Shown here one piece after another: positions 1 to 5,337 of a stretch of 7,776 bases of DNA (position 1 is the stretch's first letter; each line of letters begins with the position of its first letter). Where the stretch lies: NCBI GenBank assembly GCA_947588665.1, contig CANPYU010000046.1:1-7776 (forward strand), read 5' to 3'. Under the pieces are notes generated by a model, which saw only the letters and a list, made by a program, of their open reading frames with translations, was not told where the DNA came from and did no database searches. The translations under genes were made by a program, and so were the position numbers. This stretch comes from an uncultured Bacilli bacterium. GTDB lineage: Bacteria > Bacillota_I > Bacilli_A > RF39 > UBA660.

Positions 1-1
1 T

Positions 2-547
2 GTTGGAGGGAAATCAATAAAAGAGCATTTAGAGGCTATAAATCATGAACATGCAATTTTGTTTTTGCAGACTATCGTAAAGGATGATAATCCAATTACT
101 GAGTGGAATATTAAAAATATACATTCTCTTATATTAAAAGAAATTGATAATAAAAATGCAGGAAGATATAGAAGGGAAAATGTAACTATAAAAGGAGCAA
201 CTCATGTACCACCAGATTTTATAAAAGTTCCGGAGTTAATGGAAAAATTAATTTTAAATTATAAAACTTGGAATAAATATCATCCAATAGTTCAAGCTAC
301 ATTACTGCATGGTGAGCTTGTTAAAATTCATCCTTTTGTTGATGGAAATGGAAGAACATCAAGATTACTTATGAATTTAGTTTTAATGAATTATGGTTAT
401 AATCCTGTAATTATAAAAAAGGAAAATAGATTGGAATATTATGAAGTATTAGATAAAGCTCATATCACAAATGATTATACCGATTTTATTAAATTAGTAA
501 CAGATTTAGAGATAGAAATGTTAAAGAAGTATTTGGAATGTTTATAA
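2..547 (+). CDS. Fic-domain protein (probable AMPylase), 5' end outside the window
   Basis: Fic proteins transfer a nucleotide, usually AMP from ATP, to hydroxyl side chains of target proteins. The frame is open from base 2, so the N-terminus lies outside the window; the TTG at 59 is internal. The visible 181 residues hold the Fic core: GRYRRENVTI followed by THVPP (substrate flap region, about 155-230) and the catalytic motif HPFVDGNGRT at 329-358. This matches HPFx(D/E)GNGR, with the catalytic His, the Mg-binding Asp and the phosphate-binding GNGR all present, so the domain looks active. The start, VGGKSIKEHLEAINHEHA, resembles the linker just before the core in many Bacillota Fic proteins. 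The regulatory (S/T)xxxE(G/N) helix would lie upstream, so self-inhibition cannot be judged. No small antitoxin gene follows. The next gene begins 87 bp downstream with its own promoter-like sequence. Family assignment is firm; target and role are unknown. Confidence 0.93.
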   Translation, partial: VGGKSIKEHLEAINHEHAILFLQTIVKDDNPITEWNIKNIHSLILKEIDNKNAGRYRRENVTIKGATHVPPDFIKVPELMEKLILNYKTWNKYHPIVQATLLHGELVKIHPFVDGNGRTSRLLMNLVLMNYGYNPVIIKKENRLEYYEVLDKAHITNDYTDFIKLVTDLEIEMLKKYLECL

Positions 548-557
548 TTGAATTAGT

Positions 558-587
558 TTGATATGGATAGTGTTTAATATTTATAAT
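558..587 (+). promoter_or_regulatory. Predicted SigA-type promoter for the HEPN-like gene
   Basis: TTGATA (558-563), an 18-bp spacer and TATAAT (582-587) lie between the Fic stop codon and the next gene. This suggests that the 597-aa protein has its own transcript, with a start near 594. Prediction from consensus match only; in DNA this AT-rich chance matches are possible. Confidence 0.5.
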
Positions 588-595
588 TATTTTGG

Positions 596-642
596 AGCCT
601 GTTATTAATTTTTAATTAAAAATATTAGGCTGGGTGGTGATT
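596..642 (+). promoter_or_regulatory. 5'-leader hairpin next to a strong Shine-Dalgarno
   Basis: AGCCT (596-600) can pair with AGGCT (627-631), enclosing an inner palindrome of AATTTTT/AAAAATT type around 608-623. The hairpin ends directly before GGGTGGTGAT (632-641), a good match to the extended Shine-Dalgarno AAGGAGGTGATC. A hairpin here could affect ribosome access. No U-run follows, so it is not an ordinary terminator of the Fic gene. The outer stem is only 5 bp, so the structure is tentative. Confidence 0.35.
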
Positions 643-2427
643 TTTATAAATAATGTTAGTTTTAAAAAGATAGAATTAAATGAAAGAGTTATTAGTAAAA
701 ATGAGATTGCAGTATATTTGGAAATGTATTACATGTTTAATCTTTATATATTAAGAGCTCCTAAAAATTCTTATTTTGAAAATTTTGTTCAGATGAAGAA
801 TGCCAATATTACTTTTAAAGGTGATAAAGAATGTGATAAAATTGTCAGAGAAACATCGTTTTTAGCAGAATATGATAATATGATTGAGATAGCTAAACTA
901 TTTACTTGTATTAAAGCTTTTTCATATTATGTAGATTCTAATTTAAATATTGTTAAAGAAAATGAAATAGATTATCAGAGTTATTTTTGTTCTGATAGTA
1001 CTAAATGTAGTTTTAAAAAGTTTATTAATTATATTCGAATTGCTTTTAATCATAATGATAAAGAGAAATTACAACTTTTTAGACTAATAAGTAAAGAAAG
1101 TTTAATATATGTTGAAATATGTTTAAGACAGCCTAATTTTCATGTAATATTTACTATTGATGAATTAATAGATTTATTAAATAAGACTTTGAGATTCAAA
1201 AGTGTCTATATGTTTGAATATTATGATGAAAATAATTTTCATATTAATACATATGGGGAATTAAAGAAAAATATAAATAAAAAAATAACATTTAAAATTG
1301 AACAGATTTATGATTTTAAAGTAGATAAATTAAATAAAGTTTTAAATAATACAGGAAGTAAATTTAATAAACGTTTTAAGTTTAGAGAAGAGCAATTATT
1401 AACTATACAATATTTTTATAAGTTACTCAAAACTAATAATGGAATTGATGATTCTTTAATTCTTAATAGATTAATGAGGAGTACTATACCTTTTGGAATG
1501 GCTCAAGTTCAGGGGTTTTTGCTCGACTTAAATTTTTTTAATAGTTTATATAATTTAAATGATACTTATGATAATTATAAATCTTCTATATATAAAGAAT
1601 TAAAATATGATACTTTGATAGAGGCTGTTAATTCTTTTGAGAAACAATATTATATTATTAATGATTATGGTCGGATTAGTAGAGCTTTAATACTTTTATT
1701 TTCTTATGTTTTAGATTCAATTATATTAGGTGGAAAGACAATAAATATAAAGGGTGAAGATATTAAAAAGGAACATATTAGAAATAGCTTAGTTCATGGG
1801 ACTTTCTTTAATTATATAGATAAAAATAATAGTATCTTATATTTATATGATTATTCTCATAAAAATAAAAGAGGTAAAATTGATAATGAGTTAATTTTAG
1901 ATAGTCCGATTATTTATGAATATGATATTATGGATTTATATCAGAGTGTATTAAAATATATAAATTTAGATGATTATAGTTTACCTTTGGATTTTATTAT
2001 AAATTTTGAACAATTTAAGGGTTTTAAAATAATATTTAAAGATAAGAGTAGACGTTTTTTTGTTAATGCTTCTTTTGATAATAACATTACTTTGTTTTTA
2101 GGATTAAAAGATGTTAATGGAGTATTAGCTTATATGGATGATAAAGATTTTGAATTATTTAATAATTTGGTTTTAAACTTTGATTTTAGGGTCTATTCTA
2201 TGTTTGATGATAAAATAATATCTTTTATTAAAAATATTCCTCATGTTTCTAAATTAGCAACTAAAAATTATGTTCATTTATTAGAAAAAGATAACTTAAC
2301 TTATGAAAATTATTTTAAACCTTTAAAAAAAGAAGTAGAAGAATTGAATAGAATTTGTAAGGAGAATCCGGTTATGCCTCAAATAATTAATATGGGAAAT
2401 AAGTATAAGTATATTTATAAATATTAA
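634..2427 (+). CDS. Uncharacterised 597-aa protein with a HEPN-like R-x4-H motif
   Basis: Not recognised as a named family. The protein is long, rich in Asn, Lys, Ile, Phe and Tyr, and has no signal peptide or clear membrane segment, so it is probably cytosolic. The most telling element is EHIRNSLVHGTFFNY (about residues 380-394). R383 and H388 form R-x4-H, the active-site signature of HEPN ribonucleases, preceded by a hydrophobic helix (RISRALILLFSYVLDSII, about 349-366) as expected for the first HEPN helices. The rest (1-340 and 400-597) shows nothing I can name. The start is uncertain. GTG at 634 or 637 overlaps the sequence that looks most like the Shine-Dalgarno (632-641), while the codon at the ideal distance is ATA (646); the first in-frame ATG is at 724. 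The gene follows Fic by 87 bp, and both are accessory in character. HEPN is inferred from one motif; a non-catalytic fold with a chance motif is possible. Confidence 0.75.
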   Translation: MVIFINNVSFKKIELNERVISKNEIAVYLEMYYMFNLYILRAPKNSYFENFVQMKNANITFKGDKECDKIVRETSFLAEYDNMIEIAKLFTCIKAFSYYVDSNLNIVKENEIDYQSYFCSDSTKCSFKKFINYIRIAFNHNDKEKLQLFRLISKESLIYVEICLRQPNFHVIFTIDELIDLLNKTLRFKSVYMFEYYDENNFHINTYGELKKNINKKITFKIEQIYDFKVDKLNKVLNNTGSKFNKRFKFREEQLLTIQYFYKLLKTNNGIDDSLILNRLMRSTIPFGMAQVQGFLLDLNFFNSLYNLNDTYDNYKSSIYKELKYDTLIEAVNSFEKQYYIINDYGRISRALILLFSYVLDSIILGGKTINIKGEDIKKEHIRNSLVHGTFFNYIDKNNSILYLYDYSHKNKRGKIDNELILDSPIIYEYDIMDLYQSVLKYINLDDYSLPLDFIINFEQFKGFKIIFKDKSRRFFVNASFDNNITLFLGLKDVNGVLAYMDDKDFELFNNLVLNFDFRVYSMFDDKIISFIKNIPHVSKLATKNYVHLLEKDNLTYENYFKPLKKEVEELNRICKENPVMPQIINMGNKYKYIYKY

Positions 2428-2428
2428 A

Positions 2429-2444
2429 AAACCATTTAAGGTTT
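2429..2444 (-). terminator. Small hairpin between the HEPN-like gene and the trmB remnant
   Basis: AAACC (2429-2433) and GGTTT (2440-2444) form a 5-bp stem with a 6-base loop. Read on the minus strand it runs straight into a T-run (GGTTTTTTAA), the form of a weak intrinsic terminator for the trmB remnant. On the plus strand only TTT follows the stem. The intact trmB copy has its own hairpin at the corresponding place, with a different sequence. Confidence 0.4.
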
Positions 2445-2449
2445 AGTTG

Positions 2450-2658
2450 TTAGTCTTTAAAACTAGCATCTAAATAATAAATGGGTCTTTTTTCTTCATA
2501 ATATTTTTTTCAAAATCAGTTATTATATTAGGTATGGGAGTTTCTTTATTGTTGCCAAAAAGATTTGACCATTTATTTTTATGGGCAGGAGGATTTTTTA
2601 CTAAGTAAGAAGAATTATTCACGATTATCTTGGCATTTCTAAATTTTACATATTCCAT
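2450..2658 (-). pseudogene. trmB: trmB remnant (tRNA guanine-N7 methyltransferase), deleted and frameshifted
   Basis: Read from ATG 2658, the first 37 codons (MEYVKFRNAKIIVNNSSYLV...) match the N-terminus of the intact TrmB at 4586-5224. The reading then jumps directly to the C-terminal part (TPIPNIITDFEK). The missing 429 bp equal 143 codons and remove the SAM-binding glycine motif and the SEPWP catalytic loop, so no methyltransferase activity can remain. A second lesion follows: the T-run at 2504-2510 has 7 T against 8 in the intact copy, which shifts the C-terminus out of frame to an early stop near 2470. The length fits exactly: 639 minus 429 minus 1 is 209 bp. The promoter (TTGCAA, 17 bp, TATAAT) is largely kept, but the Shine-Dalgarno has decayed (AGGACGTGAT to AAGACATGAT). 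An open frame of 72 codons can be drawn from an upstream ATG at 2688, but that start lies in the old leader and is probably not used. Confidence 0.9.
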
Positions 2659-2677
2659 AAAATCATGTCTTATAAGT

Positions 2678-2706
2678 ATTATAATCAATCCTGTTTATTT
2701 TTGCAA
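2678..2706 (-). promoter_or_regulatory. Inherited trmB promoter in front of the remnant
   Basis: On the minus strand TTGCAA (2706-2701), a 17-bp spacer and TATAAT (2683-2678) are kept from the duplicated trmB promoter. The TG of the extended -10 seen at the intact copy is displaced by one base here. Transcription of the remnant may therefore persist. Confidence 0.6.
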
Positions 2707-2729
2707 ATAGCATAAACTTATGATATAAT
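2701..2729 (+). promoter_or_regulatory. Promoter of the 341-aa gene sharing the TTGCAA -35 box
   Basis: TTGCAA (2701-2706), a 17-bp spacer and TATAAT (2724-2729), with the extended -10 TG at 2721-2722, give a strong SigA-type promoter 55 bp before the 341-aa start. TTGCAA is its own reverse complement, so the same six bases are the -35 of the minus-strand promoter of the trmB remnant. The -35 belongs to the duplicated trmB unit; the -10 lies just outside it. Confidence 0.7.
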
Positions 2730-2784
2730 TATTTTGTAGATAAATTCGCGAAAAATACATTTTAAATTATGAAGGGAGATACAA

Positions 2785-3810
2785 ATGAAAAATAATGATA
2801 CAACAAATATTGATGATAAAGATGTTGAATTAATTATTGATGGAGAAAAATATTACAGAATTAATAATAAATATTACTATAAACCAAATGATTTTTTAGC
2901 ACCAATTATAAAAAAAATAAAAGATAATTCAAGTAAAATCAAAAGATTATTGTGTTCTTCTCCAGCATTTATCGATACACTCAAGTCAGCAATTCCGAGT
3001 GATATATATCAAGCAGTTTTTACAAATGAACAAAAATTAATGTTAACTGAAGGCTCTATAGAGTTGATGACTTCTAAAAATGGAGGTTTGATAGCTAGTT
3101 TAATTGATCCTAAAACAAGAAAAATAATCTCAAATGTTAATTTAGAAAAAATAAAATTAACGCCTGAATTAAATACTGCTATTACTAATCTTAGTGCTCA
3201 AACACAGATGGCACAAATAGCTCAGGATATTCAATATGTTCAGCTTGCTGTTGAGGAAGTTAGAAAAGGTCAAGAAAATGATAGACTCGCAATTGCATAT
3301 AGTTGTAAACAAAAATTATTGCAAGCAATGGCAATAGAAAATCCTCAAATTCGTCAGTTAGCATTAATGAATCTCACGGCTTCAGCAGAAGATAGTAGAA
3401 ATAAATTAATGTTAAGCCAAATAGAAAATGTTGAATTTTTAAAGAAACAACCTGCAAATTTTTGGGGTAAACTTTTAAATAGTAAAAAAGAACAAGAAAA
3501 AGATAGGAGAATAAATGAGCTAAGAGAAAGTATGAATGCTTTAAATATGGTATCATTAACAGAAGCTATATCTTATCAAGAATTGGGAGAACAAATTGCA
3601 GCCAATATTGCATTAGATTATTACTGTGGATACTTAAATAAAATGTATATATCTGATAGAGAATTTTTGGAAAGATTAGATAGTCTTAATCCATCACCCA
3701 AAAGATACTGGAGTACAAAATTACCTGATATATGTGAAAAAGTTAAACTGTTAAACAGTGAAAAAAAAGAATTATATTTGGAGGAATTTACTGATGTTCA
3801 AGAAGAATAA
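2785..3810 (+). CDS. Unrecognised 341-aa helical cytosolic protein, first gene of a two-gene unit
   Basis: I do not recognise this family. The ATG at 2785 is preceded by a good Shine-Dalgarno (AAGGGAGA, about 2770-2778). Residues 1-45 are charged and Tyr-rich (GEKYYRINNKYYYKPNDF). Residues 85-125 look like a small mixed alpha/beta segment (MTSKNGGLIASLIDPKTRKI). Residues 126-215 are strongly helical, with a Gln/Ala-rich stretch (TQMAQIAQDIQYVQLAVEEV) that could form a coiled coil. Residues 225-275 contain FWGKLL, a highly charged linker and a long helix (INELRESMNALNMVSL). Residues 276-325 hold ALDYYCGYLNKMY and a basic C-terminal part. No signal peptide or transmembrane segment is seen, and no NTPase, nuclease or DNA-binding motif. 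Its last 17 bases overlap the next gene, which implies translational coupling and a joint role with the 72-aa membrane protein. It lies between two copies of trmB and is probably acquired. Confidence 0.85.
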   Translation: MKNNDTTNIDDKDVELIIDGEKYYRINNKYYYKPNDFLAPIIKKIKDNSSKIKRLLCSSPAFIDTLKSAIPSDIYQAVFTNEQKLMLTEGSIELMTSKNGGLIASLIDPKTRKIISNVNLEKIKLTPELNTAITNLSAQTQMAQIAQDIQYVQLAVEEVRKGQENDRLAIAYSCKQKLLQAMAIENPQIRQLALMNLTASAEDSRNKLMLSQIENVEFLKKQPANFWGKLLNSKKEQEKDRRINELRESMNALNMVSLTEAISYQELGEQIAANIALDYYCGYLNKMYISDREFLERLDSLNPSPKRYWSTKLPDICEKVKLLNSEKKELYLEEFTDVQEE

Positions 3811-4012
3811 AAAAGAATATGAAAATTGTATTAAGTGTGGTAAACCATTATCAAAAAACGAAATAAAAAAAGGTGCTTCTAAATGTGAAAATTGTCTTGG
3901 AAAGCAAGCAGAGAAAACTAAAGGAGTATTAGCAGGGATTGGAACTGGAGTTGGCACAGTAGCAGGTTTAGTTATATTTATTGCGACCAGAGGTAAAAAA
4001 GGAAAAATGTAA
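3794..4012 (+). CDS. 72-aa zinc-ribbon protein with a C-terminal glycine-zipper membrane segment
   Basis: The start is the ATG at 3794, placed 9 bases after GGAGGA (3779-3784). An upstream in-frame ATG at 3758 has no ribosome site and lies deep in the preceding gene. Residues 12-34 carry two CxxC knuckles (C12-x2-C15 and C31-x2-C34), a four-cysteine zinc ribbon. Residues 45-64 are hydrophobic and glycine-rich (VLAGIGTGVGTVAGLVIFIA), with G50-x3-G54-x3-G58 and G48-x3-G52 spacing typical of glycine zippers. A basic tail (RGKKGKM) follows. The topology suggests a tail-anchored protein with a cytosolic zinc ribbon that could oligomerise in the membrane. It overlaps the 341-aa gene by 17 bp, so both come from one mRNA. 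The function is unknown. A membrane effector or an adaptor for the 341-aa partner are inferences. Confidence 0.85.
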   Translation: MFKKNKKEYENCIKCGKPLSKNEIKKGASKCENCLGKQAEKTKGVLAGIGTGVGTVAGLVIFIATRGKKGKM

Positions 4013-4016
4013 TAGT

Positions 4017-4077
4017 CAATATAGAAAAAATATTGTCATATTAAGATATTAGAAATTGAGAAATCAGTTTTCTTTTT
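4017..4077 (+). terminator. Weak hairpins after the 341/72-aa unit
   Basis: CAATAT (4017-4022) pairs with ATATTG (4030-4035) right after the stop codon, but no U-run follows. A second small stem, AGAAA (4059-4063) with TTTCT (4069-4073), runs into TTTTT and is the better candidate for transcript termination before the next promoter. Both stems are short and AT-rich. Confidence 0.35.
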
Positions 4078-4120
4078 AGTAATATTGCTAGTGTTAATTA
4101 TACTAACAGAATATAATTTG

Positions 4121-4129
4121 TGATATAAT
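4121..4129 (+). promoter_or_regulatory. Extended -10 promoter of the 53-aa gene
   Basis: TG at 4121-4122 and TATAAT at 4124-4129 form an extended -10 element 30 bp before the ATG at 4159. No good -35 is seen at 16-18 bp, which extended -10 promoters can tolerate. This separates the 53-aa gene from the 341/72-aa transcript. Confidence 0.55.
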
Positions 4130-4158
4130 GTTTTTAGATGAAAAGAAGGTAGGTATAT

Positions 4159-4320
4159 ATGGGATTATTTGGAAAATCAAAAGAAGAAAAAGAAAGAAAA
4201 AAATTAAAGAATCAAATTGATAAACTTATGAAATCATATGGTAAAGAGAAAATTGATGGGGATACTTATTTTAAAAAGATGATGGATTTAACAACTTCTC
4301 ATCAAAAGAAGAAAAAATAG
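4159..4320 (+). CDS. Small lysine-rich 53-aa protein, SHOCT-like C-terminal half
   Basis: The ATG at 4159 has a clear Shine-Dalgarno (AGAAGGTAGG, 4144-4153), a TATAAT element upstream and a TAG stop at 4318-4320, which together support a real gene despite its size. Residues 1-20 (MGLFGKSKEEKERKKLKNQI) are amphipathic and very basic. Residues 20-46 (IDKLMKSYGKEKIDGDTYFKKMM) have the pattern of a SHOCT-type short helical-hairpin module: a leucine-bearing helix, a Gly-x-Ile turn and an acidic/aromatic second helix. That resemblance is judged by eye. No cysteine, signal peptide or membrane segment is present. It lies inside the trmB-bracketed block and may be an accessory to the 341/72-aa pair, or independent of it. 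Confidence 0.7.
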   Translation: MGLFGKSKEEKERKKLKNQIDKLMKSYGKEKIDGDTYFKKMMDLTTSHQKKKK

Positions 4321-4551
4321 TAAGAAAAATTCTTTTTGTTACTCATATACAAAAAGAATAGGGAAATGTAATTTTTGGGGCTTAAAAAAATTAAAAATAG
4401 CACATTTATAATATTGACTAATCAATCTCTATTATTAAAAGTATGGTATCACAAAGAATCGCCAGGAGGAGAAGTACAGCTTTTTTTGTGGAGGAAAAAT
4501 AGAATTTGATAAAGCCTGGCAAATATAAAAAATGGGAATAAAATTCATTGA
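4321..4551. other. Non-coding stretch with an 11-bp inverted repeat and possible decayed coding sequence
   Basis: ATTCTTTTTGT (4329-4339) and ACAAAAAGAAT (4349-4359) form a perfect 11-bp inverted repeat with a 9-base loop right after the 53-aa gene. On the minus strand a T-rich tail follows it; on the plus strand none does. Further on, AGGAGG (4464-4469) is a perfect Shine-Dalgarno sequence that leads into no open frame longer than a few codons. Short peptide-like stretches in two frames (KESPGGEVQLFLW, then GGKIEFDKAWQI from about 4490) could be the remains of a broken gene, but this is not certain. No RNA gene was recognised. Confidence 0.35.
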
Positions 4552-4584
4552 AAAAAGATGGTAGCAAATGTTAACCATCTTTTT
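4552..4584. terminator. Terminator of trmB, usable in both directions
   Basis: AAAAAGATGGT (4552-4562) pairs perfectly with ACCATCTTTTT (4574-4584) across an 11-base loop. The hairpin starts two bases after the trmB stop on the minus strand and ends in a T-run on either strand. It can therefore end both the trmB transcript and any transcript coming from the left. Confidence 0.85.
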
Positions 4585-4585
4585 G

Positions 4586-5224
4586 TTAGCCTTTAAAGCT
4601 TGCATCTAAATAATAAATGGGTCTTTTTTCTTCATAATATTTTTTTTCAAAATCAGTCATTATGTTAGGTATAGGTATTTCGTTATTGTGTAAATCGAGA
4701 CTAACACGGTCAAAAACATACCAATAATTAGATAAAGTTTCGAGGGAATAAGCAAAAAATCCTTTATTGTCTGTTTTTAAAATTATGTGTTTATCTTTTT
4801 TAAATATTTTATCATATAATTTTAAGAAACTTTCATGAGTAAATCTTTTCTTTTCATCTATTTTTTTGGGCCAAGGTTCTGAGAAGGTTAAGTAGATAGT
4901 GTTTATTTCTTTACCAAATATTTTATCTATTTCAATGGCATCACAGTTAATTAATTTTAAGTTGGGTAATTTTTCTTTAGATAGTTTTTCTACCGCTTTA
5001 ACCATTTGATTGATGTTTAATTCTAAACCGATGAAGTTACGATTGGGGTAAGTTTTGGCCATATTAATGATAAATTCTCCTCGTCCCATGCCTAGTTCAA
5101 GATTAATGGGATTATTGTTGCCAAAAAGATTTGACCACTTATTTTTATAGGCAGTAGGATTTTTTACTAAATAAGGGGAATTATTCACAATTATATCGGC
5201 ATTTTTAAATTTTACATATTCCAT
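4586..5224 (-). CDS. trmB: tRNA (guanine-N7)-methyltransferase TrmB
   Basis: TrmB makes m7G at position 46 of tRNA variable loops, using S-adenosylmethionine, in the cytosol. The 212 residues match the family's usual length. LELGMGRGEF (43-52) is the SAM-binding glycine motif, GLELN (66-70) the following acidic strand, and FSEPWPK (114-120) stands for the family signature SDPWPK. KTDN (150-153) and TDFEKKYYEEKRPIY (190-204) match the conserved C-terminal elements. The signature is unusual: SDP is SEP, and the arginine/histidine pair that normally follows (KKRHxKRR) reads KKIDEKKR. The fold assignment is secure, but activity may be altered. The ATG at 5224 follows AGGACGTGAT, a good extended Shine-Dalgarno. 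It is divergent from prfB (113 bp between starts) and has its own terminator at 4552-4584. A deleted copy lies at 2450-2658. Confidence 0.93.
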   Translation of the reverse strand: MEYVKFKNADIIVNNSPYLVKNPTAYKNKWSNLFGNNNPINLELGMGRGEFIINMAKTYPNRNFIGLELNINQMVKAVEKLSKEKLPNLKLINCDAIEIDKIFGKEINTIYLTFSEPWPKKIDEKKRFTHESFLKLYDKIFKKDKHIILKTDNKGFFAYSLETLSNYWYVFDRVSLDLHNNEIPIPNIMTDFEKKYYEEKRPIYYLDASFKG

Positions 5225-5243
5225 AAAATCACGTCCTATAAGT

Positions 5244-5272
5244 ATTATAACAAATCCTGGTTATTTTTGCAA
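5244..5272 (-). promoter_or_regulatory. trmB promoter
   Basis: On the minus strand: TTGCAA (5272-5267), a 17-bp spacer ending in TGT, then TATAAT (5249-5244). The -10 is extended (TGTTATAAT), and the start codon lies 20 bp beyond it. This is a close SigA consensus match and is duplicated at 2678-2706. Confidence 0.75.
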
Positions 5273-5308
5273 ATTAGTTATTAATAGATAGTAAATATAT
5301 TTTTATTT

Positions 5309-5317
5309 TGGTATAAT
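5309..5317 (+). promoter_or_regulatory. prfB promoter, extended -10
   Basis: TG (5309-5310) and TATAAT (5312-5317) make an extended -10 element 20 bp before the prfB ATG. No convincing -35 is found at 16-18 bp. The leader is very short and carries the AGAGGG ribosome site (5326-5331). Confidence 0.55.
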
Positions 5318-5337
5318 AAAAGAAAAGAGGGATAACT

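Larger units (their letters stand above)
2448..2708. repeat. Direct repeat copy 1: trmB with promoter, internally deleted
   Basis: This stretch matches 4584-5275 in the same orientation at both ends, with scattered substitutions. Similarity covers the 3' end of trmB, then the 5' end, start codon, leader, -10 and -35. It stops just past the TTGCAA -35 box on one side and just past the stop codon on the other. The unit is therefore one gene with its promoter. It lacks the 429 bp corresponding to 4683-5111 of the intact copy. Confidence 0.9.
4584..5275. repeat. Direct repeat copy 2: complete trmB with promoter
   Basis: Full-length partner of 2448-2708 in the same orientation. The 429 bp absent from copy 1 lie between the two occurrences of TTATTGT in this copy (4683-4689 and 5112-5118). 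Outside those limits the copies align without large gaps apart from one T in a homopolymer. Confidence 0.9.

Noticed and set aside
59..547. Fic gene starting at TTG 59
   Set aside because: The frame is open to the window edge and the upstream residues (VGGKSIKEH) fit the family, so 59 is internal.
2470..2688. Intact 72-aa gene on the minus strand
   Set aside because: It is the deleted trmB copy read from an ATG in the old leader; the catalytic parts are gone and the end is frameshifted.
3374..3556. 60-aa minus-strand frame
   Set aside because: Antisense shadow of the 341-aa gene with no ribosome site or recognisable content.
3758..3793. ATG 3758 as start of the zinc-ribbon protein
   Set aside because: No ribosome site there; GGAGGA correctly precedes ATG 3794 and leaves a short coupling overlap.
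3772..3957. 61-aa minus-strand frame
   Set aside because: Antisense to the zinc-ribbon gene; its composition mirrors that gene and it has no start signals.
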